Source: Paraburkholderia graminis C4D1M (GTDB taxonomy: Bacteria > Pseudomonadota > Gammaproteobacteria > Burkholderiales > Burkholderiaceae). Taken from it: a DNA stretch of 64,000 nt. Shown here one piece after another: positions 35,702 through 43,945 of this stretch (position 1 is its first letter; each line of letters opens with the position of its first letter). The translations under genes were made by a program, and so were the position numbers. The stretch spans positions 248,001 to 312,000 of the forward strand of contig NZ_ABLD01000006.1 in assembly GCF_000172415.1 (NCBI RefSeq), given 5' to 3'. The notes below the pieces were generated by a model. It saw only the letters and a list, made by a program, of their open reading frames with translations, ran no database searches and was not told where the DNA came from.

Positions 35702-36471
35702 GACTGTTCTCCGTCGTGTTGAGTTGCGCCGACAAACGAGACGTGAAGCGGCGGCAGCGCGCCGATTGACAGCATCGCCTCGTCGCCGCGATGCGCGACG
35801 GGCGAGCCGTGCCGCACACCTGTCGTGATGACGTCGCCTGGCGCGAGCGTCATGAAGTCGGTGACATCCGCGAGCAATTGCGCCACATTGCGCACCGACG
35901 ACGCCGTGCTCGCCGTGAACACATGCGCACCGTTGAGCGCAACCGTAATGGCGAGTTCGTCGGGATTCGCAACGTGCCGCGCTGCGACGAGCGCCGGTCC
36001 GATCACGCAAAAACCGTCGCGCGCCCGGAATCGCACGGAGGGCCGATATACGCTCGCGTGCGGTACGCTGAGATCGGCCACGAGCGTGTAGCCCGCGAGA
36101 TAGTCGAACGCACGCTCGGCGCTGACGCGCGTCGCAGTGCGCCCGATCACGATGCCAAGCGAAGCGCCTAACTCGACGCCCAGCTCATCGTCCGGCACGA
36201 CGACTTTCGCCCGATGCCCCGCGTGCGTATTGCGCGGCTTCAGATAAAGAACCGGCGCTTTCGGCGGCGCCTTGTACGGCGCGGCATGCATCGCATCGCC
36301 GAGCGCATTGAGCGCGGCACGGTCGTTGAGCAAAGTGCCGTAGACTGCGCCGCTCACAGGCGGCCGGCACGCCATGCCGCGCGCGAGCAGCGCCGCCGCG
36401 GTTTGCGCATCGACATCGCGAGGCAACGCGTCGCCTTCCGGGTGCAACAGATAATCGGCAAGTGCAAACAT
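35698..36471 (-). CDS. hpaG1: HpaG1: N-terminal-type subunit of the HpaG isomerase/decarboxylase
   Basis: A 257-residue FAH-superfamily protein matching the N-terminal half of E. coli HpaG. Aligned to HpaG2 on the VIG core, its segment GVELGASLGIVIG has Gly and Ser where HpaG2 has the two metal-binding Glu residues; the Asp (VADLSV) is kept. The metal site is therefore probably absent, consistent with a structural or isomerase role. It is the first gene of the operon and starts 39 bp from a palindromic operator. ATGA overlap couples it to hpaG2. Confidence 0.92.
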   Translation of the reverse strand: MFALADYLLHPEGDALPRDVDAQTAAALLARGMACRPPVSGAVYGTLLNDRAALNALGDAMHAAPYKAPPKAPVLYLKPRNTHAGHRAKVVVPDDELGVELGASLGIVIGRTATRVSAERAFDYLAGYTLVADLSVPHASVYRPSVRFRARDGFCVIGPALVAARHVANPDELAITVALNGAHVFTASTASSVRNVAQLLADVTDFMTLAPGDVITTGVRHGSPVAHRGDEAMLSIGALPPLHVSFVGATQHDGEQS

Positions 36472-36509
36472 GAACTGGCTATGCCTCTGAATGGAGACTC
36501 GACATAAAC

Positions 36510-36523
36510 ACTAACATGTTAGT
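36510..36523. promoter_or_regulatory. HpaR operator palindrome at the hpaG1 promoter
   Basis: ACTAACATGTTAGT is a perfect 14-bp palindrome between the divergent hpaG1 and hpaR genes. It lies just downstream of the predicted -10 of the hpaG1 promoter, where a bound repressor would block initiation. Its size, symmetry and AT-rich core suit a MarR-family dimer such as HpaR. Confidence 0.75.
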
Positions 36524-36524
36524 A

Positions 36525-36553
36525 GTATTGCGCTTGATATGATCCGGGGTCAA
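36525..36553 (-). promoter_or_regulatory. Predicted sigma-70 promoter of the hpaG1-I operon
   Basis: On the minus strand TTGACC (36553-36548) is separated by 17 bp from CAATAC (36530-36525). The -35 is a good match, the -10 weak, as is usual for an inducible operon. The palindrome at 36510-36523 directly follows. Confidence 0.5.
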
Positions 36554-36618
36554 TAGCCAGTCGGCTGATCGCGGGTTTTCCCTTAAGTTTCGACGGCTGC
36601 TTTCATTCATCGCCCACT

Positions 36619-37071
36619 ATGTCTTCGTCTGCTTCCACACGAGTTTTGCACCGCAACCTGCCGATGCTGCTGCTGCGCGCCAGGGAAAAAATGATGGAGC
36701 GCTTTCGTCCGTTGATCACGGCGCACGGTTTGACCGAGCAGCAATGGCGCGTGATTCGCGCGCTCAATGAGCACGGCCCGATGGAGCCGCGTCATATCTC
36801 CGACATCTGCACGATCTCGAGCCCGAGCATGGCGGGCGTACTCGCGCGCATGGAGAGCATGGAGTTGATAACGAAAGAGCGTTTCGCGGAAGATCAGCGG
36901 CGCGTGCTGGTTTCGCTCACCGATACGAGCGTCGAACTCGTGCGTGTGATCTCGAAGGAACTGGAGGCGCAATACCGCGAGTTGGAGCGCAAGGTGGGTC
37001 CGGAGATTGTCGAACGGGTCTATCGCGCCGTCGACGATCTGCTTGCCGGTCTCGAGGAAGAAGACGAATGA
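36619..37071 (+). CDS. hpaR: MarR-family repressor of homoprotocatechuate degradation
   Basis: A 150-residue HpaR-type regulator. The winged helix spans ~residues 30-105 (EQQWRVIRALNEHGPMEPRH, then SSPSMAGVLARMESMELITK and the wing EDQRRVLVSLT). The N-terminal segment RVLHRNLPMLLLRAREKMME is typical of HpaR. In E. coli it represses the hpa genes until a pathway aromatic binds. It is divergent from hpaG1, with the palindrome at 36510-36523 between them. Its stop overlaps the start of a sulfotransferase-like gene by ATGA, so the two are coupled. Confidence 0.93.
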   Translation: MSSSASTRVLHRNLPMLLLRAREKMMERFRPLITAHGLTEQQWRVIRALNEHGPMEPRHISDICTISSPSMAGVLARMESMELITKERFAEDQRRVLVSLTDTSVELVRVISKELEAQYRELERKVGPEIVERVYRAVDDLLAGLEEEDE

Positions 37072-38093
37072 AGGCCATATTTCTGCATACGGGCTGGCGC
37101 AGCGGCGGCACCTGGGTGTGGTCCCGTCTTCGCGCGCTCAACGGCGCGACGGGATATTACGAGCCGCTTAGCAACGTGCTCGCCGACCTGAGTCTCGCCG
37201 ACGTGTCCGCAAGCCTCCCGACGCTAACCTCGGGACATCCGCCGCTCGATGCGCCGTATTTCGACGAGTACCGGCCGTTCCTGCCGGAAAGTGTGCGCGG
37301 TGTGAGCGGATACCGGAGAACATTCGGCATCGACCGTTTCGGCGACGTGCCGGACGCCGAATTCCCCGCGCTGGCGGCGTATTTGCGCAGCCTTTGCGAG
37401 TACGGGCAAAAGCAGAGCAGTGTGCCGGTGTTCAAGTTCTGTCGTTCGTCAGGAAGATTGCCGTGGCTCAGACAGGCGTTTCCGGATGCGATGCACGTCG
37501 GCGTGCTGCGCAATCCCGCGTCGCAATTTGCATCCGGGTGGCTCCTCAACCAGCAGTGGCGCAATCCGTTTTTTGTGGCCGCGCCGTTTCGCGTACTCGG
37601 GTTGAATCGCGCGGAACCGTTGGTCAAACAGATCATCGACTTGTGCGACGTTAAACTGCCGCCCGCTGTGCCCGCTTCCGACGACGCCTATGCAATCGCG
37701 TGCGAACACTATGCACGCAGCGCGGAAGGCAATAACGCGTATCGCGCGTTTGTCGCGCTGTGGGTGCTTTGCGCGTGCCGAATGGGAGAAGGCGTCGACC
37801 TGCTCGTCGACATGGATCTTCTCGGGCAGTCGCGCGATCATGCGGCCGGTTTGCAAGCCGGCTTTGAAGCGCAAAGCGGCCTGTCACCGGACTTCAGCAG
37901 CGCGCGCGATCTCGTGGAAGAAACGCGCCGCAGCGCAGCGCGTATCGGCGGAATAGACGGCGGCGCGATGCGCGTGGTTCATTCGGCGGCGCTCAAATTC
38001 CTGAAGGCGCAAAGCGGCATCGACGCGGCGTTTATCGAACGCGTCCGCGAGAAGATGGTCCTCGCGAACGAACTCACTGCGCAGTGGCGCTGA
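37068..38093 (+). CDS. Sulfotransferase-like P-loop protein coupled to hpaR
   Basis: A 341-residue cytoplasmic protein with sulfotransferase signatures. GWRSGGTWVWSRLR (residues 9-22) matches the 5'-phosphosulfate loop, and VLRNPASQFASGW near residue 145 matches the 3'-phosphate (PAPS) binding region (R...S). The middle part is divergent and no acceptor-specific motif is recognised. Its ATG overlaps the hpaR stop, which would make its expression follow that of the aromatic-catabolism repressor. This is unusual; the acceptor could be a glycan, lipid or small molecule. The family is inferred from two short motifs only. Confidence 0.65.
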   Translation: MKAIFLHTGWRSGGTWVWSRLRALNGATGYYEPLSNVLADLSLADVSASLPTLTSGHPPLDAPYFDEYRPFLPESVRGVSGYRRTFGIDRFGDVPDAEFPALAAYLRSLCEYGQKQSSVPVFKFCRSSGRLPWLRQAFPDAMHVGVLRNPASQFASGWLLNQQWRNPFFVAAPFRVLGLNRAEPLVKQIIDLCDVKLPPAVPASDDAYAIACEHYARSAEGNNAYRAFVALWVLCACRMGEGVDLLVDMDLLGQSRDHAAGLQAGFEAQSGLSPDFSSARDLVEETRRSAARIGGIDGGAMRVVHSAALKFLKAQSGIDAAFIERVREKMVLANELTAQWR

Positions 38094-38120
38094 GCCGCAA
38101 TACACGATGCTGCGGGAGCA

Positions 38121-39530
38121 CTATGAAGCAACCGCCTTTTTCGACTCAGCCAACGTTTCGGCTCTCAACTGGTCATAGCTCGTCTTGTCGAGCGGCACTG
38201 CGCCGGGTTGGCCGAGATCGCTCAATCTGACGCGGTAGTTCTCGCGCGCGCTCCACGCAGTCACCGCCGCGATGATCGTTATGCCGAAGGTGATCGCGCC
38301 GATCGTGACCGGAACGTTGTGCGATCCCGGCGGCGCGACATAAGCGAACAACGCGGGCAGCAATGCGGTAATCGTGGTGCCGATGTTCTGTCCGATCGCC
38401 ATCGCGGAGACGCGCGAGCGCGTCGGAAAAAGCTCGGGATAGAAGCTCGGGAAAGTCGCGTTATAGCCCTGGTAGACCACGCCCCACATGAGGATCGACA
38501 TCACCATCGCGAGCGCGACGTTATGAATGCTGATCGCGTACAAGTATCCAAATGACAGCAGCCCCGCGCCGAGCGCGCCGACGATGATCGGCAGACGCCG
38601 GCCGATCCGGTCCGACAGATTGCCCACAAATGGAATCACGAGCACGGCGACAATATTGCCGATCACGGGTATCCACAGGTACACGCTCTTCGAAAAGCCG
38701 ATGCCGTACGCGGCCTGCACCGCATACGCCGCGCCGAAGATCGTCGCGACGACGGGAATCACATTCATCAGCGAGCAGCCGACCACGCGCAGCATGTCCT
38801 GCCAGTTATAGCGGAACGCTTCCGCAATCGGCGACTTCGGCACGCCGCCGCTCGCGTCTTCTTTCGCGAAAGCGGGTGTTTCTTCGACCTCGCGGCGGAT
38901 GATGTAGCCGGCCACCAGCACGAGTGCGCTAAGCAGAAACGGAATGCGCCAGCCCCACGAATTGAACGAGCTTTCTTCCATGTAATAGGCGAGCGGCAGG
39001 AACACGGCGGCCGCAAGAATCTGTCCGGCCTGCACGCCTTGCAGCGTGAAGCTCGCGTAATAGCCGCGTCGTCCGAATGGCGCATGTTCGAGAATCATTG
39101 AACTCGCGCCCGAGATTTCTCCGGCCACCGCGAAGCCTTGAATCAAACGCAGCACGACGAGCAGCGTCGGCGCGAGCAGCCCGACATGGTGATAAGTAGG
39201 CAGCAGGCCGACTGCCATCGTCGAAAAGCCCATCAGGAACATGCAGAGCAGCAGCACGTTCTTGCGGCCGTGCGTGTCGCCCCAATGGCCGAGTACGAAT
39301 GCGCCGATTGGCCGCGCGACGTAACCGACGCCATACGTCGCGAGCGACGCGACGATCGCGATCTTTGGATTGCCGGATGGAAAGAACAACTGCGGGAAGA
39401 TGAGCGCCGCTGCCTGCGCGTAGATGAAGAAATCGTAGTACTCGAGTGCCGAGCCGATCCAGCCACTGGCCGTTGCCTTGCCAGCCTGTCCGCGATGCTT
39501 GCGGCCACTCGCCGATGCGTTCGTTGCCAT
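38121..39530 (-). CDS. MFS transporter, metabolite:H+ symporter (MHS) type
   Basis: A 469-residue twelve-helix permease. ATG at 39530 (MATNASASGRKHRGQAGKAT) has AGGAGG 7 nt upstream. The MHS signature after helix 2 is GHWGDTHGRKNVLLLC, with LQGFAVAGEISGA-type helix 4 (RLIQGFAVAGEISGASSMIL) and a second LSDRIGRRLPII between helices 8 and 9. Family members import organic acids such as shikimate, alpha-ketoglutarate or citrate. Its position beside the hpa genes, where E. coli has the unrelated permease hpaX, makes a phenylacetate-type or other aromatic acid possible. It converges on the sulfotransferase gene and is not in the hpa operon. Confidence 0.88.
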   Translation of the reverse strand: MATNASASGRKHRGQAGKATASGWIGSALEYYDFFIYAQAAALIFPQLFFPSGNPKIAIVASLATYGVGYVARPIGAFVLGHWGDTHGRKNVLLLCMFLMGFSTMAVGLLPTYHHVGLLAPTLLVVLRLIQGFAVAGEISGASSMILEHAPFGRRGYYASFTLQGVQAGQILAAAVFLPLAYYMEESSFNSWGWRIPFLLSALVLVAGYIIRREVEETPAFAKEDASGGVPKSPIAEAFRYNWQDMLRVVGCSLMNVIPVVATIFGAAYAVQAAYGIGFSKSVYLWIPVIGNIVAVLVIPFVGNLSDRIGRRLPIIVGALGAGLLSFGYLYAISIHNVALAMVMSILMWGVVYQGYNATFPSFYPELFPTRSRVSAMAIGQNIGTTITALLPALFAYVAPPGSHNVPVTIGAITFGITIIAAVTAWSARENYRVRLSDLGQPGAVPLDKTSYDQLRAETLAESKKAVAS

Positions 39531-39850
39531 GTCGCGCCTCCTCACCGAAATGCGTGACCTGTCGTGCGGTTTTGTGATTTGGCGTCCGGCTCACGAACTA
39601 TGCAAGCCAGGACTTACACGGCGATGCAGCGCGTATGTACCGGGATGCTGCAACGCGTCACACGTCGGCACATCCCCTACACATTCCCGTCTATCCAATA
39701 CAGTTGCTGCGCAAAAAACAATACAGTGAGGCGCGGTTCTGTTTTGCTGTATAGGGAATTACCCGCTTCACGTCGATACAGTTGGCGGGTCTCGAATCCG
39801 CCTGTCTGCCCGGTACACACCGCGGCCCATTCCCGAACGTGAGGTACGAC
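39531..39850. other. Divergent intergenic region between MHS permease and mmsA
   Basis: No gene is supported in these 320 bases. The region is less GC-rich than its flanks and contains repeated ATACAGT elements listed separately. It must hold both divergent promoters. No LysR/AraC regulator gene is adjacent. Confidence 0.5.
39698..39782. promoter_or_regulatory. ATACAGT repeat cluster upstream of mmsA
   Basis: ATACAGT occurs at 39698-39704, 39721-39727 and 39776-39782, and its inverse CTGTAT at 39747-39752. The first two copies extend to CAATACAGT and are 23 bp apart, close to two helical turns. Copies 2 and the inverse face each other as a loose palindrome. They end 69 bp before the mmsA start. 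Likely binding sites of an unidentified regulator. Confidence 0.45.
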
Positions 39851-41374
39851 ATGAACGCAGTAAACGAGCAAGACCGGCTGTCAGTGCAGCAGATCGGTCA
39901 CTACATCGGCGGCGCGCTGGCTGCGCCCGGCAGCGGCCGTTTCAAGGACGTATTCAATCCCGCGACTGGCAAGGTGACGGGCTCGGTCGCGCTTGCATCG
40001 GTCGAGGAAGTGGATGCCGCGGTCAAATCGGCCAAGGCGGCGTTTGCGGCATGGAGCGAAACCGCGCCGCTCAAGCGCGCACGCATTCTGTTCAGGTTCA
40101 AGGAACTGCTCAACAGACATCACGACGAACTCGCGATGCTCATCACGCGCGAGCACGGCAAGGTGTTCACGGACGCGCAAGGCGAAGTGGTGCGCGGCAT
40201 CGAAGTCGTCGAATTCGCGTGCGGCATTCCGAACCTGTTGAAGACCGATTTCACCGATCAGATCGGCGGCGGCATCGACAACTGGAATTTGCGTCAGCCG
40301 CTCGGCGTCGTGGCCGGCATCACGCCGTTCAATTTTCCTGTGATGGTGCCGATGTGGATGTTCCCGGTCGCGCTCGCTTGCGGCAACACATTCGTGCTGA
40401 AGCCGTCCGAGCGCGATCCGTCGGCGTCGTTGCGCATTGCCGAGTTGTTGAAGGAAGCCGGCTTGCCCGATGGCGTATTCAATGTGGTGAACGGCGACAA
40501 GGTGGCCGTCGACGCATTGATCGAGCATCCCGACGTGGCGGCGCTGTCTTTTGTGGGCTCGACGCCGATTGCGGAATACATTCACGGCGAAGCATCGAAG
40601 CGCGGCAAGCGCGTGCAGGCTCTCGGCGGCGCGAAGAATCACCTCGTCGTTATGCCCGACGCCGATCTCGATCAGGCCGTGGATGCGCTCATCGGCGCGG
40701 CCTATGGCTCGGCCGGCGAGCGCTGCATGGCGATCTCGGTGGCGGTGGCGGTGGGCAATGTCGCCGACAGGCTGATCGAAAAGCTCGTGCCGCGCGTGAA
40801 GTCGCTCGTCATCAAGAACGGTGAGAACCTCGACGCCGAAATGGGCCCGCTCGTGACCGCCGAGCACAAGGCGAAAGTGGCGGGCTATATCGCATCCGGC
40901 GTGGAAGAGGGCGCTACGCTGATCGTCGATGGCCGCACGCATGCGGTCGCGAAAGAAGAGGGCTTCTTCATCGGCGGAACGTTGTTCGACAACGTCGGCA
41001 CGCAAATGAAGATCTACAAGGAAGAGATCTTCGGCCCGGTGCTGGCGGTGGTACGTGTGCCCGATTTCGCGAGTGCGGTCGAACTGATCAACGCACACGA
41101 ATTCGGCAACGGCGTATCGCTCTTCACGTCCGACGGCGGCGTCGCGCGCGCGTTCGGCCGGCAGATTCAGGTCGGCATGGTCGGCATCAATGTGCCCATT
41201 CCGGTGCCGATGGCATGGCATTCGTTTGGCGGCTGGAAGCGGTCGCTGTTCGGCGATCACCATGCGTACGGCGAAGAGGGCGTGCGCTTCTATACGCGCT
41301 ACAAGAGCATCATGCAGCGCTGGCCCGACAGCATCGCGAAGGGCGCGGAATTCACGATGCCTGTTGCGAAGTAA
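39851..41374 (+). CDS. mmsA: CoA-acylating methylmalonate-semialdehyde dehydrogenase
   Basis: A 507-residue aldehyde dehydrogenase of the MmsA/IolA type. It converts methylmalonate or malonate semialdehyde, NAD and CoA to propionyl- or acetyl-CoA plus CO2 in valine, inositol or beta-alanine catabolism. The ATG at 39851 has GAGG upstream; an in-frame start at 39782 would add 23 unlikely residues. [14 protein letters not shown] holds the nucleophilic Cys. [16 protein letters not shown] carries the Asn that replaces the usual general-base Glu, diagnostic of the CoA-acylating subgroup. No mmsB is adjacent. A strong terminator follows. Confidence 0.95.
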   Translation: MNAVNEQDRLSVQQIGHYIGGALAAPGSGRFKDVFNPATGKVTGSVALASVEEVDAAVKSAKAAFAAWSETAPLKRARILFRFKELLNRHHDELAMLITREHGKVFTDAQGEVVRGIEVVEFACGIPNLLKTDFTDQIGGGIDNWNLRQPLGVVAGITPFNFPVMVPMWMFPVALACGNTFVLKPSERDPSASLRIAELLKEAGLPDGVFNVVNGDKVAVDALIEHPDVAALSFVGSTPIAEYIHGEASKRGKRVQALGGAKNHLVVMPDADLDQAVDALIGAAYGSAGERCMAISVAVAVGNVADRLIEKLVPRVKSLVIKNGENLDAEMGPLVTAEHKAKVAGYIASGVEEGATLIVDGRTHAVAKEEGFFIGGTLFDNVGTQMKIYKEEIFGPVLAVVRVPDFASAVELINAHEFGNGVSLFTSDGGVARAFGRQIQVGMVGINVPIPVPMAWHSFGGWKRSLFGDHHAYGEEGVRFYTRYKSIMQRWPDSIAKGAEFTMPVAK

Positions 41375-41421
41375 TTCGCGGTAGAAGCACGAAGCGCGAC
41401 AAGCGCAACAAGCCTAATAAC

Positions 41422-41456
41422 AAAGCCGCGGCTCAAACTCGAGCCGCGGCTTTTTT
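41422..41456. terminator. Strong bidirectional terminator after mmsA
   Basis: A perfect 13-bp stem (AAAGCCGCGGCTC 41422-41434 with GAGCCGCGGCTTT 41441-41453) has a 6-nt loop and runs into TTTTTT on the plus strand and an A/T flank on the minus strand. It lies between the convergent mmsA and MFS genes and can serve both. Confidence 0.92.
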
Positions 41457-41480
41457 CATGGCCTTTTCACATTTCACACT

Positions 41481-42821
41481 TCACACACCCGACGACGACT
41501 CTTCTTCCGCCTCATCGAGCACCGCATTTTGCACGGCGATGGCGGGACTCACATAAGGCGGCGCCTGGCGCGGCTCGTCGATGCTGTAGCGAAGGCGCCC
41601 CGCGTCGAAAAACACGCGCAGACTGCGGTATCGGACGAGATACATGAGGCCCACCAGCGCGGCCGCGAAGCCCGACGCCGCGCCCACGCCGAGCGCCCAG
41701 CGCGGACCGAAACGATCCGCGACCCAGCCGACGACGGGCGCGCCAAGCGGCGTGCCGCCCAGCGCGATAGCGAGCAGAATCGCGATCACGCGGCCGCGCA
41801 TCGCAGGTTCCGTGGAGAGTTGCACGAGGCTGTTGGTGGACGTATTGAAGGTTTGCGTCGACACGCCGATGAACGCGAGCGCAATGCCGAAGAGCACATA
41901 GTTCGGCATCAACGAAGCAACCGTGCAGCCCACGCCGAAGATCGCCGCCGCGCCCAGCAGCAACGCCATGCGCGGTTGCGCGCGGCGCGCGGCCAGCAGC
42001 GCGCCGGTGACGGAACCCACCGCCATCGTCGAACTGAGCACGCCGTATTCGCCGGCGCCTGCATGAAATGCGCTGACCGACATCGTCGAAATGAAGATCG
42101 GGAAGTTGAGTCCGAACGTGCCGATCAGGAACTGCATCAAAAGCGCGGCCTTCAGATCGGGGCGCTTCCACACATATTTGAAGCCTTCCACGAAGCTGCC
42201 GCGCGAGCGAACCGCGAGCGGCTTCGCGTGAAGTTCGCGTACGCGCAGCATGCGCAATGCGCCGAGCACGGCAATGAAAGAGAGCGAGTTGATCAGAAAC
42301 ACCCAACCCGTTCCGACCGATGCAATCAGCAAGCCGGCCACTGCCGGCCCGATCATTCGCGCCGCATTGAACGAGGTCGAATTGAGCGCGACCGCATTCG
42401 ACAGATCGCTTTCGCCGACAAGATCCGACACGAAGGTTTGACGCGCGGGCGAATCGAACGCGGTCACGCAGCCGAGCAGTCCCGCGAAAACGTAGACCTG
42501 CCACAGTTGCACGAGGCCCGTGATGGTCAGCAGGCCGAGGCCGAGCGCGAGACTGCCCATCGCTGCCTGCGTGAAGAACAGCAGCTTGCGGCGGTCGAAG
42601 TGATCCGCCGCGTAGCCGGTGAGCGGCAACAGCAGCATTTGCGGCCCGAACTGCAGCGACATCACGATACCCACGGACGTCGCATTGTGCTGCGTGAGTT
42701 CCGTGAGCACGAGCCAGTCCTGCGCGGTGCGCTGCATCCACGTGCCGACGTTCGAGACGATCGCACCGCTCGCCCACATCCGGTAATTGAAGTTGCGCAG
42801 CGAACGGAATGTGCTGCTCAC
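41481..42821 (-). CDS. MFS exporter, EntS-like (MFS_3 type)
   Basis: A 446-residue twelve-helix drug/siderophore-exporter-like permease. The start is GTG at 42821 with AAGGAG 6 nt upstream. FRSLRNFNYRMWASGAIVSN at the N-terminus, TGYAADHFDRRKLLFFTQ (loop 2-3) and RGRVIAILLAIALGGTPLGA (helix 10 region) are typical of the EntS group. It lies 64 bp after an isochorismatase-like gene and probably shares its operon, headed by a MarR regulator with a palindromic operator. The exported compound is unknown; the set looks like an efflux-and-detoxification unit. Confidence 0.88.
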   Translation of the reverse strand: MSSTFRSLRNFNYRMWASGAIVSNVGTWMQRTAQDWLVLTELTQHNATSVGIVMSLQFGPQMLLLPLTGYAADHFDRRKLLFFTQAAMGSLALGLGLLTITGLVQLWQVYVFAGLLGCVTAFDSPARQTFVSDLVGESDLSNAVALNSTSFNAARMIGPAVAGLLIASVGTGWVFLINSLSFIAVLGALRMLRVRELHAKPLAVRSRGSFVEGFKYVWKRPDLKAALLMQFLIGTFGLNFPIFISTMSVSAFHAGAGEYGVLSSTMAVGSVTGALLAARRAQPRMALLLGAAAIFGVGCTVASLMPNYVLFGIALAFIGVSTQTFNTSTNSLVQLSTEPAMRGRVIAILLAIALGGTPLGAPVVGWVADRFGPRWALGVGAASGFAAALVGLMYLVRYRSLRVFFDAGRLRYSIDEPRQAPPYVSPAIAVQNAVLDEAEEESSSGV

Positions 42822-42885
42822 TACGGCTCCTTGCGCACAGACGCGTGACTGAGGTTGGGCTTGCGGCGCGTGATCAAGCTCATGC

Positions 42886-43449
42886 TCATGCGCGCGTTTG
42901 TTCCAGCATGGCGAGTACCTGCTGCGTCGTGCCGGTCTCTCCGAGCCGCGGAAAGATTCGCGTCAGGCTATTCGTGTGGGCGTCAAGATGCAGGTCGGTC
43001 ATCGCGTCGACGGCAAAGGCGATGTTGAACCCCAGCTCGTGCGCGAAGCGCGCGGTGGATTCGATGCCGATGCTGGTGGAGATGCCCGCCAGCACGATCT
43101 GCGTCACACCTTGCTCGCGCAGATACGCTTCGAGGTCTGTATTCGTAAACGCCCCCCACGTCCGTTTCGTGACGAGATGATCCGACGCTTGCGGGTTCAG
43201 TTCGGGCATGAGGTCGGTGAATTCCGGCGGAAAGTTGCCGGTGGGGCGTGCCTGCTCCGCGCGCCCAGGTGCGCCGCCCGCCACGTTGACGAGCACGACG
43301 GGCAGGCCGTGACGGCGAAATGCTTCGGCCAAAGCGGCCGCGTGCGTGACGACTTGCGCGGCGGGATGAGCCGTGGGCATCGCCACGATGCCTTGCTGCA
43401 AATCGATCACGACGAGCGCGGTTTTTGCATCGAGTGTAGTCAGTGCCAT
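42886..43449 (-). CDS. Isochorismatase-family hydrolase lacking the catalytic cysteine
   Basis: A 187-residue isochorismatase-like hydrolase. The Asp motif is TALVVIDLQQGIV and the Lys motif HLVTKRTWGAF. At the nucleophile position the family's Cys (TxxCVxxTAR) is replaced by Gly: STSIGIESTARFA. Amidases such as nicotinamidase need this Cys. True isochorismatases of the PhzD type, as I recall, have Gly there and hydrolyse a vinyl ether using the Asp. So a non-amidase reaction is likely. It lies 30 bp after a MarR gene and 64 bp before the EntS-like exporter. Confidence 0.88.
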   Translation of the reverse strand: MALTTLDAKTALVVIDLQQGIVAMPTAHPAAQVVTHAAALAEAFRRHGLPVVLVNVAGGAPGRAEQARPTGNFPPEFTDLMPELNPQASDHLVTKRTWGAFTNTDLEAYLREQGVTQIVLAGISTSIGIESTARFAHELGFNIAFAVDAMTDLHLDAHTNSLTRIFPRLGETGTTQQVLAMLEQTRA

Positions 43450-43479
43450 ACGTATTCCTCTTGCGGTGAGGTTGACGGA

Positions 43480-43932
43480 TTACGAGTCGATCAGGCGTTT
43501 GAGCAATTCGACGCCGGTGGCAAGCTGCTTTTGCTCGGCCGCTGAAAAGCGCGTCTGGATCGTGCGAAAAAGCCAGTCTTCGCGCGCGGCGCGGCTCGCC
43601 TTGATCTTCTTGCGAAAGGCCGGCGTGAGAGTGAGCACGGTTTGCCGGCCGTCGTTCGGATCTGGCGCGCCGCTCACGAGGCCCGCGGCTTTCAGAACCG
43701 AAAGCGTCTCGCCCATGGATTGCGGGCGCATGCCGTGCGCGCGCGCGAGTTCGGTAACCGTTGCCGGGCCCTCGCGTTCGAGCAGCCCGAGTACCTGTAT
43801 TTGCGAAGGCGTGAAGTCGCCGAGGTGTGCTTCTTCGCGCAGACGGCGGCGCAGCTTGCCGGTCAGCACGCGCAGGTCTTCGGCCAATACGTGAAGGGAG
43901 TCGGTGTCGAGCGGCGGATCGTTTTTGGCCAT
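43480..43932 (-). CDS. MarR-family transcriptional regulator
   Basis: A 150-residue MarR regulator. The winged helix lies at ~45-115 (TPSQIQVLGLLEREGPATVT, ELARAHGMRPQSMGETLSVL, wing DPNDGRQTVLTLTP). It heads a probable operon with an isochorismatase-like hydrolase and an MFS exporter. A 38-bp near-perfect palindrome begins 13 bp upstream of its start, so autoregulation of the whole operon is likely. Ligand unknown; such regulators usually respond to phenolic compounds. Confidence 0.92.
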   Translation of the reverse strand: MAKNDPPLDTDSLHVLAEDLRVLTGKLRRRLREEAHLGDFTPSQIQVLGLLEREGPATVTELARAHGMRPQSMGETLSVLKAAGLVSGAPDPNDGRQTVLTLTPAFRKKIKASRAAREDWLFRTIQTRFSAAEQKQLATGVELLKRLIDS

Positions 43933-43945
43933 GCGTGCCGGAACA

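Noticed and set aside
33456..35819. 787-codon frame that would extend hpaE into hpaG2
   Set aside because: The extension is Arg/Ser-rich and antiparallel to nothing useful; the ATG at 34913 has a good ribosome-binding site and begins the normal aldehyde dehydrogenase N-terminus.
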